DNA from: Variovorax sp. OV329
GTDB taxonomy: Bacteria > Pseudomonadota > Gammaproteobacteria > Burkholderiales > Burkholderiaceae_C
Assembly (NCBI RefSeq): GCF_900114785.1
Contig: NZ_FOUG01000014.1
Coordinates: 62,001 to 126,000 of the forward strand
Reading direction: 5' to 3'
DNA: 64,000 nt
Shown: piece after piece, positions 1-7,821 of the stretch
Layout: each line of letters begins with the position of its first letter
Position numbering within the stretch: position 1 is the stretch's first letter
The notes under the pieces: model-generated
What the model was told of the DNA's origin: nothing
What the model saw: the letters and a program-made list of their open reading frames with translations, nothing else
The model's database searches: none
Translations under genes and position numbers: made by a program

Positions 1-395
1 CGCGGCAGCACCGCGGCGATGCCGTAAAGCACGCCCTTGATGTTGACGTCGATGGTGCGGTCCCACTCGTCGACCTTGAGCTTCTCGATGGGCGACAGGG
101 GCATCACGCCGGCGTTGTTCACCAGCACGTCGATACGACCGAAGGCCTCGACCGTGGCGGCGGCGAGCTTCTCCAGGTCGGCGCGCTTCGCCACGTCGGT
201 GGCGACGGCGATCGCCTCGCCGCCGGCCTCGCGGATCTCGGCGACCACCTTCTCCAGGCGGTCGGTGCGGCGCGCTGCCAGCACCACCTTGGCGCCGCGA
301 GCGGCCAGGTGGCGGGCCGTCGATTCGCCCAGGCCGCTGCTGGCACCGGTGACGATGGCGACCTTGCCGCGGATGTTGTCTTGAACGGTTGTCAT
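1..395 (-). CDS. SDR family oxidoreductase, C-terminus cut by left edge
   Basis: Short-chain dehydrogenase/reductase, a cytoplasmic NAD(P)-dependent enzyme of unknown substrate. The N-terminal 131 residues are present. They hold the Rossmann glycine motif TGASSGLG near residue 17 and the NNAGV motif near residue 92; the catalytic YxxxK lies beyond the left edge. The start MTTVQDN at 395 is the only good ATG ahead of the glycine motif. It is divergent from a LysR-type regulator 110 bp away, a common SDR/LysR control pair, so that regulator probably controls it (inference). Confidence 0.9.
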   Translation of the reverse strand, partial: MTTVQDNIRGKVAIVTGASSGLGESTARHLAARGAKVVLAARRTDRLEKVVAEIREAGGEAIAVATDVAKRADLEKLAAATVEAFGRIDVLVNNAGVMPLSPIEKLKVDEWDRTIDVNIKGVLYGIAAVLP

Positions 396-505
396 GGTGA
401 TTTCCTTTGCTGCTGCGTTGAAGGGATGGCTGCAGTGTGGAAAATGCGCGCATTCCCGTAAATGAAACTCTCGCGAGTTCAGAATTCCCCTTCAAGGAAC
501 ACCGC

Positions 506-1393
506 ATGTCCAACCGCCTCGATGCCCTGCGCGTCTTCTGCTCCGCCGCAGACGCCGCCAACTTCCGCGATGCCGCCGTGCGGCTGTCGGTGTCGCCCCA
601 GGTCGTGACCCGTGCAGTACGCGAACTCGAGGAGGAGCTGGGCGAGCCGCTGTTCCACCGAAGCACGCGCGGCGTGCAGCTCACCGACTTCGGCCGCCAG
701 CTCGTCGGGCGCGCGCGCGAGGCGGTGGGCGGCGTGGATTCGCTCTTTCATCGCACCGACCGACGCGCCCTGTCGCAGCACGCCGGCACGGTGCGCGTGA
801 CGGCACCCAACGTGTTCGGCCGGCGCCTCATCCCCCAGGCGCTGGCGAAGATGCTGGCCGAGCACCCGGGCCTGGTGCTGGACCTGCGGCTGTCGGAAGA
901 GCATGCCGACGTGGTCGACCAGCAGATCGACATTGGCGTGCGCGCCGGCCCGGTGCGGGATGCCCGCTTCGTGGCGCGCACGGTGGGGAAGATGGCGCTG
1001 CACGTGGTCGGTGCGCCGTCGCTGATCGCGCGCGTCGGAGCGCCCACGTCGCTGGCGGAACTGGCGACCCTGCCGCAGACGGCCCTGATGGACCGGGGCT
1101 CGGGCCGGCCCTGGCCATGGTTCTTCGGCAAGGGGCGTCAGGTGGCACCGAGCGCGCCGGCCTTCGTCACCGACGACGTCGATGCGGAATGCGCGGCGGT
1201 CGTGGCCGGCCTGGGGTTCGGGCAGCTGGTGGGCCCGCTGGCCGAGCCGCTGCTGCGCTCGGGCGAGCTGGTGGCGGTGTTGGAGGCCGAGGCGCCGGAG
1301 CCCTGGCCCATCACCGTCTACCGCTCGCAGCGCTCGCCGGTGCCGGCGCGCGTGCGGCTGGTGTACGACGAGCTGGTGCGCGCGCTTCGCTGA
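506..1393 (+). CDS. LysR family transcriptional regulator
   Basis: DNA-binding regulator of 295 residues, the usual LysR length. An N-terminal winged helix-turn-helix (about residues 3-62, with NFRDAAVRLSVSPQVVTRAV and LFHRSTRGVQLT) is followed by a periplasmic-binding-like effector domain. The start MSNRLDALR at 506 is preferred over an upstream in-frame ATG at 437 because the family normally begins a few residues before the HTH and an AAGGA-like ribosome site lies just upstream. It probably regulates the divergent SDR gene; the effector is not evident. Confidence 0.92.
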   Translation: MSNRLDALRVFCSAADAANFRDAAVRLSVSPQVVTRAVRELEEELGEPLFHRSTRGVQLTDFGRQLVGRAREAVGGVDSLFHRTDRRALSQHAGTVRVTAPNVFGRRLIPQALAKMLAEHPGLVLDLRLSEEHADVVDQQIDIGVRAGPVRDARFVARTVGKMALHVVGAPSLIARVGAPTSLAELATLPQTALMDRGSGRPWPWFFGKGRQVAPSAPAFVTDDVDAECAAVVAGLGFGQLVGPLAEPLLRSGELVAVLEAEAPEPWPITVYRSQRSPVPARVRLVYDELVRALR

Positions 1394-1427
1394 ATCAACA
1401 GGCGAAGCGCGCTGCCCTGCTTGTTCT

Positions 1428-2276
1428 TCAGAGCTTGAAGGGCACCACTTCCTGGCGCTGCTCGCCCAGGCCCTCGATGCCCAGGGTCATGACGTCGCCC
1501 TTCTTGAGGTACAGCGGCGGCTTCATGCCCAGGCCCACGCCGGGCGGGGTGCCGGTGGTGACCACGTCGCCGGGCTCCAGCGTCATGAACTGGCTGAGGT
1601 AGCTCACCAGCTTGGCCACGTTGAAGATCATGGTCTTGGTGGAGCCGGTCTGCATGCGCTTGCCGTTCACGTCCAGCCACATCGCGAGCTTCTGCGGATT
1701 GGCGATTTCATCGCGCGTGACCAGCCAGGGGCCGATGGGGCCGAAGGTGTCGCAGCCCTTGCCCTTGTCCCAGGTGCCGCCGCGCTCGATCTGGTACTCG
1801 CGCTCGCTCACGTCGTTGATGGTGCAGTAGCCGGCCACGTAGTTCAGCGCGTCCTTCTGCGAGACGTAGCGCGCCTGCTTGCCGATGACGAAGCCCAGCT
1901 CGACTTCCCAGTCGGTCTTCTTCGAGCCCTTGGGCAGCATCACCGGGTCGTTGGGGCCCTGGATGCAGGAGATGGCCTTCATGAACACCACCGGCTCGGC
2001 GGGAATCGGCAGGCCCGATTCGGCGGCGTGGTCGGCATAGTTCAGGCCGATGGCGATGAACTTGCCGACCTTGGCGACGGGGCAGCCGTAGCGGGGCTTG
2101 CCCCTGACCAGCGGCAGCTTGTCCGTCTTGACCTTGGCCAGCTTGGCCAGGGTGGCGTCGCCGAGCTGCTCGGGGCCGATGTCCTTGACCACGCTGCTCA
2201 AATCGCGCAGTTGGCCGTTGGCGTCGATGAGGCCGGGCTTTTCCTTGCCGGGGTTGCCGTAGCGGACCAGTTTCAT
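1428..2276 (-). CDS. fumarylacetoacetate hydrolase family protein
   Basis: C-C bond hydrolase of the FAH fold, 282 residues. Members cleave 2,4-diketo acids such as 2,4-diketo-3-deoxy-L-fuconate to pyruvate plus a hydroxy acid. Visible family features are IGLNYADHAAE, the metal-site acidic cluster DWEVELGFVIG and the C-terminal TGTPPGVGLGMKPP. It is the last gene of a leftward operon after two SDR dehydrogenases (42 bp gap). With the divergent UxaA-type dehydratase this points to sugar-acid breakdown; the exact substrate cannot be read from sequence. Confidence 0.9.
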   Translation of the reverse strand: MKLVRYGNPGKEKPGLIDANGQLRDLSSVVKDIGPEQLGDATLAKLAKVKTDKLPLVRGKPRYGCPVAKVGKFIAIGLNYADHAAESGLPIPAEPVVFMKAISCIQGPNDPVMLPKGSKKTDWEVELGFVIGKQARYVSQKDALNYVAGYCTINDVSEREYQIERGGTWDKGKGCDTFGPIGPWLVTRDEIANPQKLAMWLDVNGKRMQTGSTKTMIFNVAKLVSYLSQFMTLEPGDVVTTGTPPGVGLGMKPPLYLKKGDVMTLGIEGLGEQRQEVVPFKL

Positions 2277-2317
2277 GTCTTGTTCTTCCTTGGGTTGTGG
2301 TTTGTTCGTGCCGGATG

Positions 2318-3064
2318 CTAGTACGTGCTGCGGCCGCCGGAGAGGTCGAAGGTGGCGCCGGTGGAGAAGGAGCAGTCTTCGGTGCAGAGCCACGCAACCA
2401 TCGCCGCGATCTCCTCCACCTGGCCGAAGCGGCCCATGGGGATCTTGGAGAGCATGAAGGCGATGTGCTGTTCTGTCATCTGGTCGAAGATGGCCGTCTT
2501 GACCGCGGCCGGTGTCACGCAGTTCACGCGGATGTCGGTGCCGGCCAGCTCCTTGCCCAGCGACTTGGTGAGCGCGATGACGCCCGCCTTGCTCGCGCTG
2601 TAGGCGCTGGCGTTGGGGTTGCCTTCCTTGCCGGCCACCGAGGCGATGTTGACGATGCGCCCCCAACCCTGGCTGCGCATCTGCGGCACCACCTCGCGGC
2701 AGCAGATGAACAGGCCGGTGAGGTTCACGTCCATCACCTGGCGCCAGGCGTCGACCGGGTAGTCCCACACCGTGGTGTTGGGGCCGGTGATGCCGGCGCT
2801 GTTGACCAGCGCGTCGATGCGCCCGGCCTGTGCCAGCGTGCCCGCCACCGCCTTGGCCACCGAGGGCTGCTGCGACACGTCCACCGCCAGTGCGGAGGCC
2901 TTGTCGCCCAGCGATGCAGCGGCCTTCGCGGCGGCGTCGCCATCGCGGTCCCAGAGGGTGACGCTGCCGCCCGAATCGATCAGGCGCTTGGCAATGCCGA
3001 AGCCCAGCCCGGTCGCACCGCCGGTGACCACCGCATGGCGGCCGGCGAAATCGAGCTGGTTCAT
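2318..3064 (-). CDS. SDR family NAD(P)-dependent oxidoreductase
   Basis: Short-chain dehydrogenase of 248 residues. It shows TGGATGLG near residue 15, NSAGI, the catalytic Ser in NIASVAG and the YSASK active-site pair. Its start overlaps the stop of the upstream SDR gene by 4 bp (ATGA), so the two are translationally coupled. In this operon it is one of two candidates for the step that oxidises a 2-keto-3-deoxy acid before FAH-family cleavage, or for oxidising the sugar itself (inference). Substrate unknown. Confidence 0.9.
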   Translation of the reverse strand: MNQLDFAGRHAVVTGGATGLGFGIAKRLIDSGGSVTLWDRDGDAAAKAAASLGDKASALAVDVSQQPSVAKAVAGTLAQAGRIDALVNSAGITGPNTTVWDYPVDAWRQVMDVNLTGLFICCREVVPQMRSQGWGRIVNIASVAGKEGNPNASAYSASKAGVIALTKSLGKELAGTDIRVNCVTPAAVKTAIFDQMTEQHIAFMLSKIPMGRFGQVEEIAAMVAWLCTEDCSFSTGATFDLSGGRSTY

Positions 3065-3795
3065 ATGGTCATGCCCCCGTCGGCCGCGTAGGCCTGGCCG
3101 GTGACGAACTGCGATTCGTCGCTGGCCAGGAAGACGATGACCGGCGCGATTTCCTCGGGCAGCGCCAGCCGGCCCATGGGCTGGCGGGCGACGAAGGCCT
3201 TGCGCGCTTCCACCGGGTCGTCGTTGGCGTTGATGCGGTCGGCCAGCGAGGGCGTGTCCACCGTGCCGGGGCACACCGCATTGCAGCGCACGCCGCGCGT
3301 CACGTAGTCGGCGGCCACGCTCTTGGTCAGGCCGATGACGGCCGCCTTGGTGGTGCCGTAGACGCAGCGGTTGGGCAGGCCGCGGATGCTGGAGCACACG
3401 CTGGCCATGTTGATGATGCTGCCGCCGCCCTGCGCCAGCATGCCGGGCAGCACCGCCTGGATGGCCCAGAACTGAGCGCGCACGTTCAGGTAGAAGGCGA
3501 ACTCCAGCTGGTCGTCGGTGGCCTGGTCGATGGCGCCGTTGTGCACCACGCCCGCGCAGTTGAAGAGCACGTCCACCTTGGGCATGCGCGACACCAACGA
3601 CTGGATGGCGGACTTGTCGAGCACGTCCAGGCGCGCGGCCGTGATGTTGGCCACGCCGGCGAAGCGCTCGAGCAGCTTCTCGTTCACGTCGGTGGCCCAG
3701 ACCTGGGCGCCCTCTGCGGCCAGCGCCAGCGCGCTCGCATGGCCGATGCCCTGGCCGGCCGCGGTGACCAGCGCCGTCTTTCCCTTGAGTCTCAT
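3061..3795 (-). CDS. SDR family oxidoreductase, 2-keto-3-deoxy-L-fuconate dehydrogenase-like
   Basis: Short-chain dehydrogenase of 244 residues, first gene of the leftward SDR-SDR-FAH operon. Motifs are TAAGQGIG near residue 11, FNCAGVV, NMASV and the active-site YGTTK. The N-terminus (KGKTALVTAAGQGIG, then ATDVNE) and C-terminal GQAYAADGG resemble the 2-keto-3-deoxy-L-fuconate dehydrogenase group as I recall it; this is a family-level impression. It is divergent from the GntR gene across 128 bp that contains a palindromic operator candidate, so the two transcription units are probably co-regulated. Confidence 0.88.
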   Translation of the reverse strand: MRLKGKTALVTAAGQGIGHASALALAAEGAQVWATDVNEKLLERFAGVANITAARLDVLDKSAIQSLVSRMPKVDVLFNCAGVVHNGAIDQATDDQLEFAFYLNVRAQFWAIQAVLPGMLAQGGGSIINMASVCSSIRGLPNRCVYGTTKAAVIGLTKSVAADYVTRGVRCNAVCPGTVDTPSLADRINANDDPVEARKAFVARQPMGRLALPEEIAPVIVFLASDESQFVTGQAYAADGGMTI

Positions 3796-3863
3796 GTGAT
3801 GGCTTCTCCTGATGGGGCCCTCCGGGTTAGGCCCGATGGGTGGGTGGCAAGACGCAGCGTATT

Positions 3864-3894
3864 CTGAATTGGCCTGACCACTTGTCCAATTCAG
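3864..3894. promoter_or_regulatory. Candidate GntR/FadR-type operator
   Basis: In the divergent intergenic space, CTGAATTGG (3864-3872) and CCAATTCAG (3886-3894) form perfect 9-bp inverted arms around a 13-bp spacer. Overlapping the left arm, TGGCCTGACCA (3870-3880) reads TGGTCAGGCCA on the other strand, one base from the FadR-subfamily consensus TGGTCnGACCA. The adjacent GntR protein is the obvious ligand. Binding is inferred. Confidence 0.6.
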
Positions 3895-3923
3895 GACAAC
3901 CCCTAACCCATCCAGATCCACGC

Positions 3924-4643
3924 GTGCCCCTGCAACTCGTCGAGCCCCAGCGCCTGTACCGCCAGATTGCCGAGCAGCTTCGCGCGCTGATCGCCAAGGG
4001 CGAGTTCAGCGTGGGCGCCCGGCTGCCGGCCGAGCGCGACCTGGCACGCCAGCTGGGCGTGAGCCGCCCCTCGGTGCGCGAGGCGCTGATCGCGCTGGAG
4101 GTGGAAGGCTGGGTGGAGGTGCGCACCGGCTCGGGCGTGTACGTGCTCGAGCGCTCGCAGCCCGCCGCGGCAGGCAAGCTGCCCGATGTGCGGCAGGCCG
4201 AGTGGGGGCCGCTGGAACTCATCCGCGCCCGCCGCGTGGTCGAGGGCGAGACGGCCGCCATCGCTGCCCTGCAGCGCAAGGCCCGCCACGTCGACGCAAT
4301 GACGCAGGCCATCGAGGTCATGCGCGCCAAGGCCGACGGCGGCGTGATGCCGCTGGACGGCGACCGGGCCTTCCACCTGGCCATTGTCGACGCCTGCGAC
4401 AACGCGGTGCTCACCGAGACGGTGCTGGGCTTCTGGGACTCGCGCAAGGGCCCCATCTTCACGCGACTGGGCGGCTACTTCGAGACGGTGAAGTCCTGGC
4501 GCAGCGCCATCGCCGAGCACGAGGCGATCCGCGACGCCATCGCCGCGCGCGACGCCGATGCGGCGCGCAGCGCCATGCACACCCACATGGACAAGTCCCA
4601 CACGCGCTTCTCGGCCAGCTGGCGCCGGGCCAGGCCGGGCTGA
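3924..4643 (+). CDS. GntR family (FadR/FCD subfamily) transcriptional regulator
   Basis: Regulator of 239 residues. A winged HTH (about residues 10-75: GARLPAERDLARQLGVSRPSVREAL, then GSGVYVLE) is followed by an all-helical FCD effector domain with ligand-site residues such as D in FHLAIVDACDN and H in EHEAIRDAI. The GTG at 3924 is preferred over the in-frame ATG at 3840, because 3840 would place the palindromic operator inside the gene. It heads the TRAP/UxaA/Ldh operon and likely represses both divergent units until a sugar-acid metabolite binds. Confidence 0.9.
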   Translation: MPLQLVEPQRLYRQIAEQLRALIAKGEFSVGARLPAERDLARQLGVSRPSVREALIALEVEGWVEVRTGSGVYVLERSQPAAAGKLPDVRQAEWGPLELIRARRVVEGETAAIAALQRKARHVDAMTQAIEVMRAKADGGVMPLDGDRAFHLAIVDACDNAVLTETVLGFWDSRKGPIFTRLGGYFETVKSWRSAIAEHEAIRDAIAARDADAARSAMHTHMDKSHTRFSASWRRARPG

Positions 4644-4703
4644 TCTCTTTCCGTTTCCCGCTCGCACACTTCATTCGACAAATCAACCACGGAGACAAGA
4701 AGC

Positions 4704-5696
4704 ATGAAGAAACGCCTTGCCATCAAGACCCTGGCCGCCTGCGCGCTGGCCGCCGGTGCCCTGGGCACGCTGGGCAGCGCCCAGGCGCAGACCAAGCTCA
4801 AGTGGGCCCACGTGTACGAGACCTCCGAGCCCTTCCACAAGTACTCCGTGTGGGCTGCCGAGGAGATCAAGAAGCGCACCAACGGCCGCTACGACATCCA
4901 GGTCTTTCCGGCCTCCAGCCTGGGCAAGGAGGCCGACATCAACCAGGGCCTGACGCTGGGCACGGTGGACATCGTTCTCACAGGCGCCAGCTTCGCAGGC
5001 CGCAGCTACGCGCCGCTGGCGGTGTCCTACTTCCCCTTCATCTTCCGCGACGCCGAGCACCAGCTGAAGTACGCCAAGAGCGACGTGTTCAAGGAACTGG
5101 CGAAGGGCTACGACGACAAGACCGGCAACCACATCACCGCGCTGAACTACTACGGCGCGCGCCATGTCACCAGCAGCGCCGCCAAGCCGGTGGCCAAGCC
5201 CGAGGACATGAAGGGCCTGAAGATCCGCGTGCCCGACGCGCCGGCCTACCTGGCCTTCCCCAAGTCGCTGGGCGCCAACGCCACGCCCATCGCCTTTGCC
5301 GAGGTCTACCTCGCGCTGCAGAACGGCACGGTGGACGCGCAGGAGAACCCGCTGCCCACCATCGAGGCCAAGAAGTTCTTCGAAGTGCAGAAGAACATCT
5401 CGCTGACGGGCCACATCGTCGATTCGCTGCTGACAATCGTCTCGGGCCAGCTGTGGGGCAAGCTCTCGGCGGAGGACAAGAAGATCTTCAGCGACGTGAT
5501 GCAGGAAGCCGCCGAGAAGACCGGCCGCGAGATCATCGCCTCCGAAGCCCGCCTGGTGGAAGAGTTCAAGAAGAAGGGCAACAACGTCATCACGGTGGAC
5601 AAGAACGCCTTCCGCGAGGCGGTGCTCAAGAACACCAAGCCGACCGACCACGGCTACCGCCAGCAGGACTACGACCGGATCATCGCGATCCAGTGA
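4704..5696 (+). CDS. dctP: TRAP transporter substrate-binding protein DctP
   Basis: Periplasmic solute receptor of 330 residues that delivers an organic acid to the DctQM permease. The signal peptide runs to the AQAQT region near residue 28. The fold's conserved arginine, which binds substrate carboxylate, lies in KGLKIRVPDAPAYL near residue 174, followed by NGTVDAQENP, a family hallmark. A strong GGAGA ribosome site precedes the ATG. It lies 60 bp after the GntR gene and is followed by a hairpin before dctQ. The carboxylate-arginine chemistry fits a sugar-acid substrate. Confidence 0.93.
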   Translation: MKKRLAIKTLAACALAAGALGTLGSAQAQTKLKWAHVYETSEPFHKYSVWAAEEIKKRTNGRYDIQVFPASSLGKEADINQGLTLGTVDIVLTGASFAGRSYAPLAVSYFPFIFRDAEHQLKYAKSDVFKELAKGYDDKTGNHITALNYYGARHVTSSAAKPVAKPEDMKGLKIRVPDAPAYLAFPKSLGANATPIAFAEVYLALQNGTVDAQENPLPTIEAKKFFEVQKNISLTGHIVDSLLTIVSGQLWGKLSAEDKKIFSDVMQEAAEKTGREIIASEARLVEEFKKKGNNVITVDKNAFREAVLKNTKPTDHGYRQQDYDRIIAIQ

Positions 5697-5739
5697 CTGC
5701 CCCGACTCTCGTTCGCTTCGCGTAGCCAGGGGGCAGCAC

Positions 5740-5767
5740 CCGCGGACCGGCATCGCCGGTTCCGCGG
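5740..5767 (+). other. Hairpin between dctP and dctQ
   Basis: CCGCGGACCGGC and GCCGGTTCCGCGG form a 12-bp stem with one bulged base and a 3-nt loop in the 118-bp dctP-dctQ gap. No strong T-run follows, so it looks more like an mRNA-stabilising or partial-termination structure that would keep the receptor in excess over the permease (inference) than a full terminator. Confidence 0.6.
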
Positions 5768-5814
5768 TGTTTCCCGGACTGGCATCGCTTCGCTCGCTCT
5801 TCAAGTACTCAAGA

Positions 5815-6372
5815 ATGACCGATCAGAAAATCATCGACGACGAAGGCCACTTCCATGCCGAGGACGAGGTGGTCGACCTCTCGGACACCATCTTCGAAGG
5901 CTGGCTGGCCCTGGCCCTGTTCTGGCTGCTCGGCCTCACGGTCTTCTACCAGTTCGTCACGCGCTACGTGCTCAACGACTCGGCCGCCTGGACCGAGGAG
6001 GTCGCCCGCTACATGCTGATCGGCGTGGTGTTCATCGGCGCGGCCATCGGCGTGTCCAAGAACACGCAGATCCAGGTCGACTTCTTCTACCGCTACATGC
6101 CTGGCGGCGTGGGCCGCTGGATGTCGCGCCTGGTCGACCTGATGCGCATCGCCTTCTTCGTGGCCGCGGTGGTCATGACGGTGCAGATGATGCTGAAGAT
6201 CGGCAACCAGACCCGCATGACCATCGTCGACCTGCCGATGAACATCGTCTACGGCATGTGCCTGCTGGGCTTCGCGGCGATGGCCTGGCGCTCGCTGCAG
6301 GTGGCGCGGCTGCACTGGCGGCGGGGCTACAGCGTGCTGGAGCGGCCCGAGTCCGCGCTGGCCGACAGCTGA
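5815..6372 (+). CDS. dctQ: TRAP transporter small permease DctQ
   Basis: Inner-membrane protein of 185 residues with four predicted membrane helices, the DctQ pattern. Helix 1 contains the conserved FYQFVTRYVLNDSAAWTEE stretch, whose RYVL..S..WTEE residues mark the family. The start MTDQKIIDD at 5815 is preferred because the upstream ATG at 5767 sits in the intergenic hairpin. It bridges to the large permease 31 bp downstream and partners the receptor upstream. Confidence 0.92.
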   Translation: MTDQKIIDDEGHFHAEDEVVDLSDTIFEGWLALALFWLLGLTVFYQFVTRYVLNDSAAWTEEVARYMLIGVVFIGAAIGVSKNTQIQVDFFYRYMPGGVGRWMSRLVDLMRIAFFVAAVVMTVQMMLKIGNQTRMTIVDLPMNIVYGMCLLGFAAMAWRSLQVARLHWRRGYSVLERPESALADS

Positions 6373-6403
6373 CCCGACCCAAACCGACGAGAAAAAGAAA
6401 AGC

Positions 6404-7798
6404 ATGCTCAAGATCTTCTTCCTGATCTTCATGGCCGGCGGCCTCCCGGTGGCCATCGCCATGGCCGGCGCCTCGCTGGTCTACATCCTGCTGTCGGACA
6501 ACCTGCCGCCCTTCGTGGTGATCCACCGCATGGTCAGCGGCATCGACAGTTTTCCGCTGCTGGCGGTGCCCTTCTTCATCCTGGCCGGCAACCTGATGAA
6601 CAACGCCGGCATCACCACCCGCATCTACAACTTCGCGCTGGCGCTGGTGGGCTGGCTCAAGGGCGGCCTGGGCCATGTGAACGTGCTGGGCTCGGTGATC
6701 TTCGCGGGCATGAGCGGCACGGCCATTGCCGACGCCGCCGGCCTGGGCACCATCGAGATCAAGGCCATGAAGGAGCACGGCTATGACACCGAGTTCGCCG
6801 TGGGCGTGACCGCGGCCTCGGCCACGCTGGGGCCGATCATTCCGCCCAGCCTGCCTTTCGTGATCTACGGAATGATGGCCAACGTATCGGTGGGCGCCCT
6901 CTTCCTGGCGGGCATCCTGCCGGGCGCGCTGATGGCCATCCTGATGATGCTGACGGTGGCCTACTACGCGCACCGCAACAAGTGGGGCGGCGACGTCAAG
7001 TTCTCCAGCACCCGCCTGTTCAAGGCGCTGAGCGAGCTGGCCGTGGTCATCGGCTGGCCGCTGATTCTGTGGGTGGTGGTGGACAAGCTGGGCGCGCCGG
7101 CGCAGATCACCGTGTTCATCGGCCTGGCGCTGCTTTTCGTGCTGGACAAGATCTTCAAGTTCGAGGCGCTGCTGCCCATCATGACGCCGGTGCTGCTCAT
7201 CGGCGGCATGAGCACCGGCCTCTTCACGCCCACCGAGGGCGCGATCGCGGCCTGCGTGTGGGCCATGATCCTGGGCTTTGCCTGGTACGGCACGCTGAGC
7301 TGGAAGATGTTCGTGAAGGTGTGCCTGGACACCATCGAGACCACCTCCACGGTGCTCTTCATCGTGGCGGCCGCGTCCATCTTCGGCTGGATGCTCACCG
7401 CCACGGGCGTGACCACCGCCATTGCCAGCTGGGTGCTGGGCTTCACCAAGGAGGCCTGGGTGTTCCTGCTGCTGGCCAACCTGCTGATGCTTTTTGTCGG
7501 CTGCTTCCTGGAGCCCACCGCTGCCATCACGATCCTGGTGCCCATCCTGCTGCCCATCGCCACGCAGCTGGGCGTGGACCCGATCCACTTCGGCCTGGTG
7601 ATGGTGCTCAACCTGATGATCGGCCTGCTGCACCCACCCATGGGCATGGTGCTCTTCGTGCTGGCGCGGGTGGCCAACCTGAGCTTCGAGCGGACCACCA
7701 TCGCGATCCTGCCGTGGCTGGTGCCGCTGCTGCTGAGCCTGGCGGTGATCACCTACATCCCGTCGCTGGTTCTCTGGTTGCCGAAAATGTTCTTCTGA
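6404..7798 (+). CDS. dctM: TRAP transporter large permease DctM
   Basis: Main transport subunit, 464 residues, highly hydrophobic with about a dozen membrane helices. Family marks are FPLLAVPFFILAGNLMN near residue 50, the GxSGTAxADAAGLGTIEI segment near 105 and the glycine/proline-rich LGPIIPPSLPFVIYG helix break near 147, repeated in the second half as VGCFLEPTAAI. These re-entrant segments form the Na+-coupled substrate path. It is followed after 23 bp by the UxaA-type dehydratase, tying uptake to catabolism. Confidence 0.95.
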   Translation: MLKIFFLIFMAGGLPVAIAMAGASLVYILLSDNLPPFVVIHRMVSGIDSFPLLAVPFFILAGNLMNNAGITTRIYNFALALVGWLKGGLGHVNVLGSVIFAGMSGTAIADAAGLGTIEIKAMKEHGYDTEFAVGVTAASATLGPIIPPSLPFVIYGMMANVSVGALFLAGILPGALMAILMMLTVAYYAHRNKWGGDVKFSSTRLFKALSELAVVIGWPLILWVVVDKLGAPAQITVFIGLALLFVLDKIFKFEALLPIMTPVLLIGGMSTGLFTPTEGAIAACVWAMILGFAWYGTLSWKMFVKVCLDTIETTSTVLFIVAAASIFGWMLTATGVTTAIASWVLGFTKEAWVFLLLANLLMLFVGCFLEPTAAITILVPILLPIATQLGVDPIHFGLVMVLNLMIGLLHPPMGMVLFVLARVANLSFERTTIAILPWLVPLLLSLAVITYIPSLVLWLPKMFF

Positions 7799-7821
7799 CC
7801 CTTCCCAAGACGAATTCCACG

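Noticed and set aside
479-1003. Long open frame antisense to the LysR gene
   Set aside because: High-GC shadow frame; the translation is His/Arg/Ala-rich with no family pattern, while the plus strand gives a full LysR protein.
1182-2321. 379-codon frame opposite the FAH gene
   Set aside because: Antisense to an intact enzyme with clear motifs; biased Leu/Ala/His composition typical of shadow frames.
6173-7633. 486-codon minus-strand frame over dctM
   Set aside because: Gln/His/Asp-rich shadow of a membrane protein gene; no domain visible.
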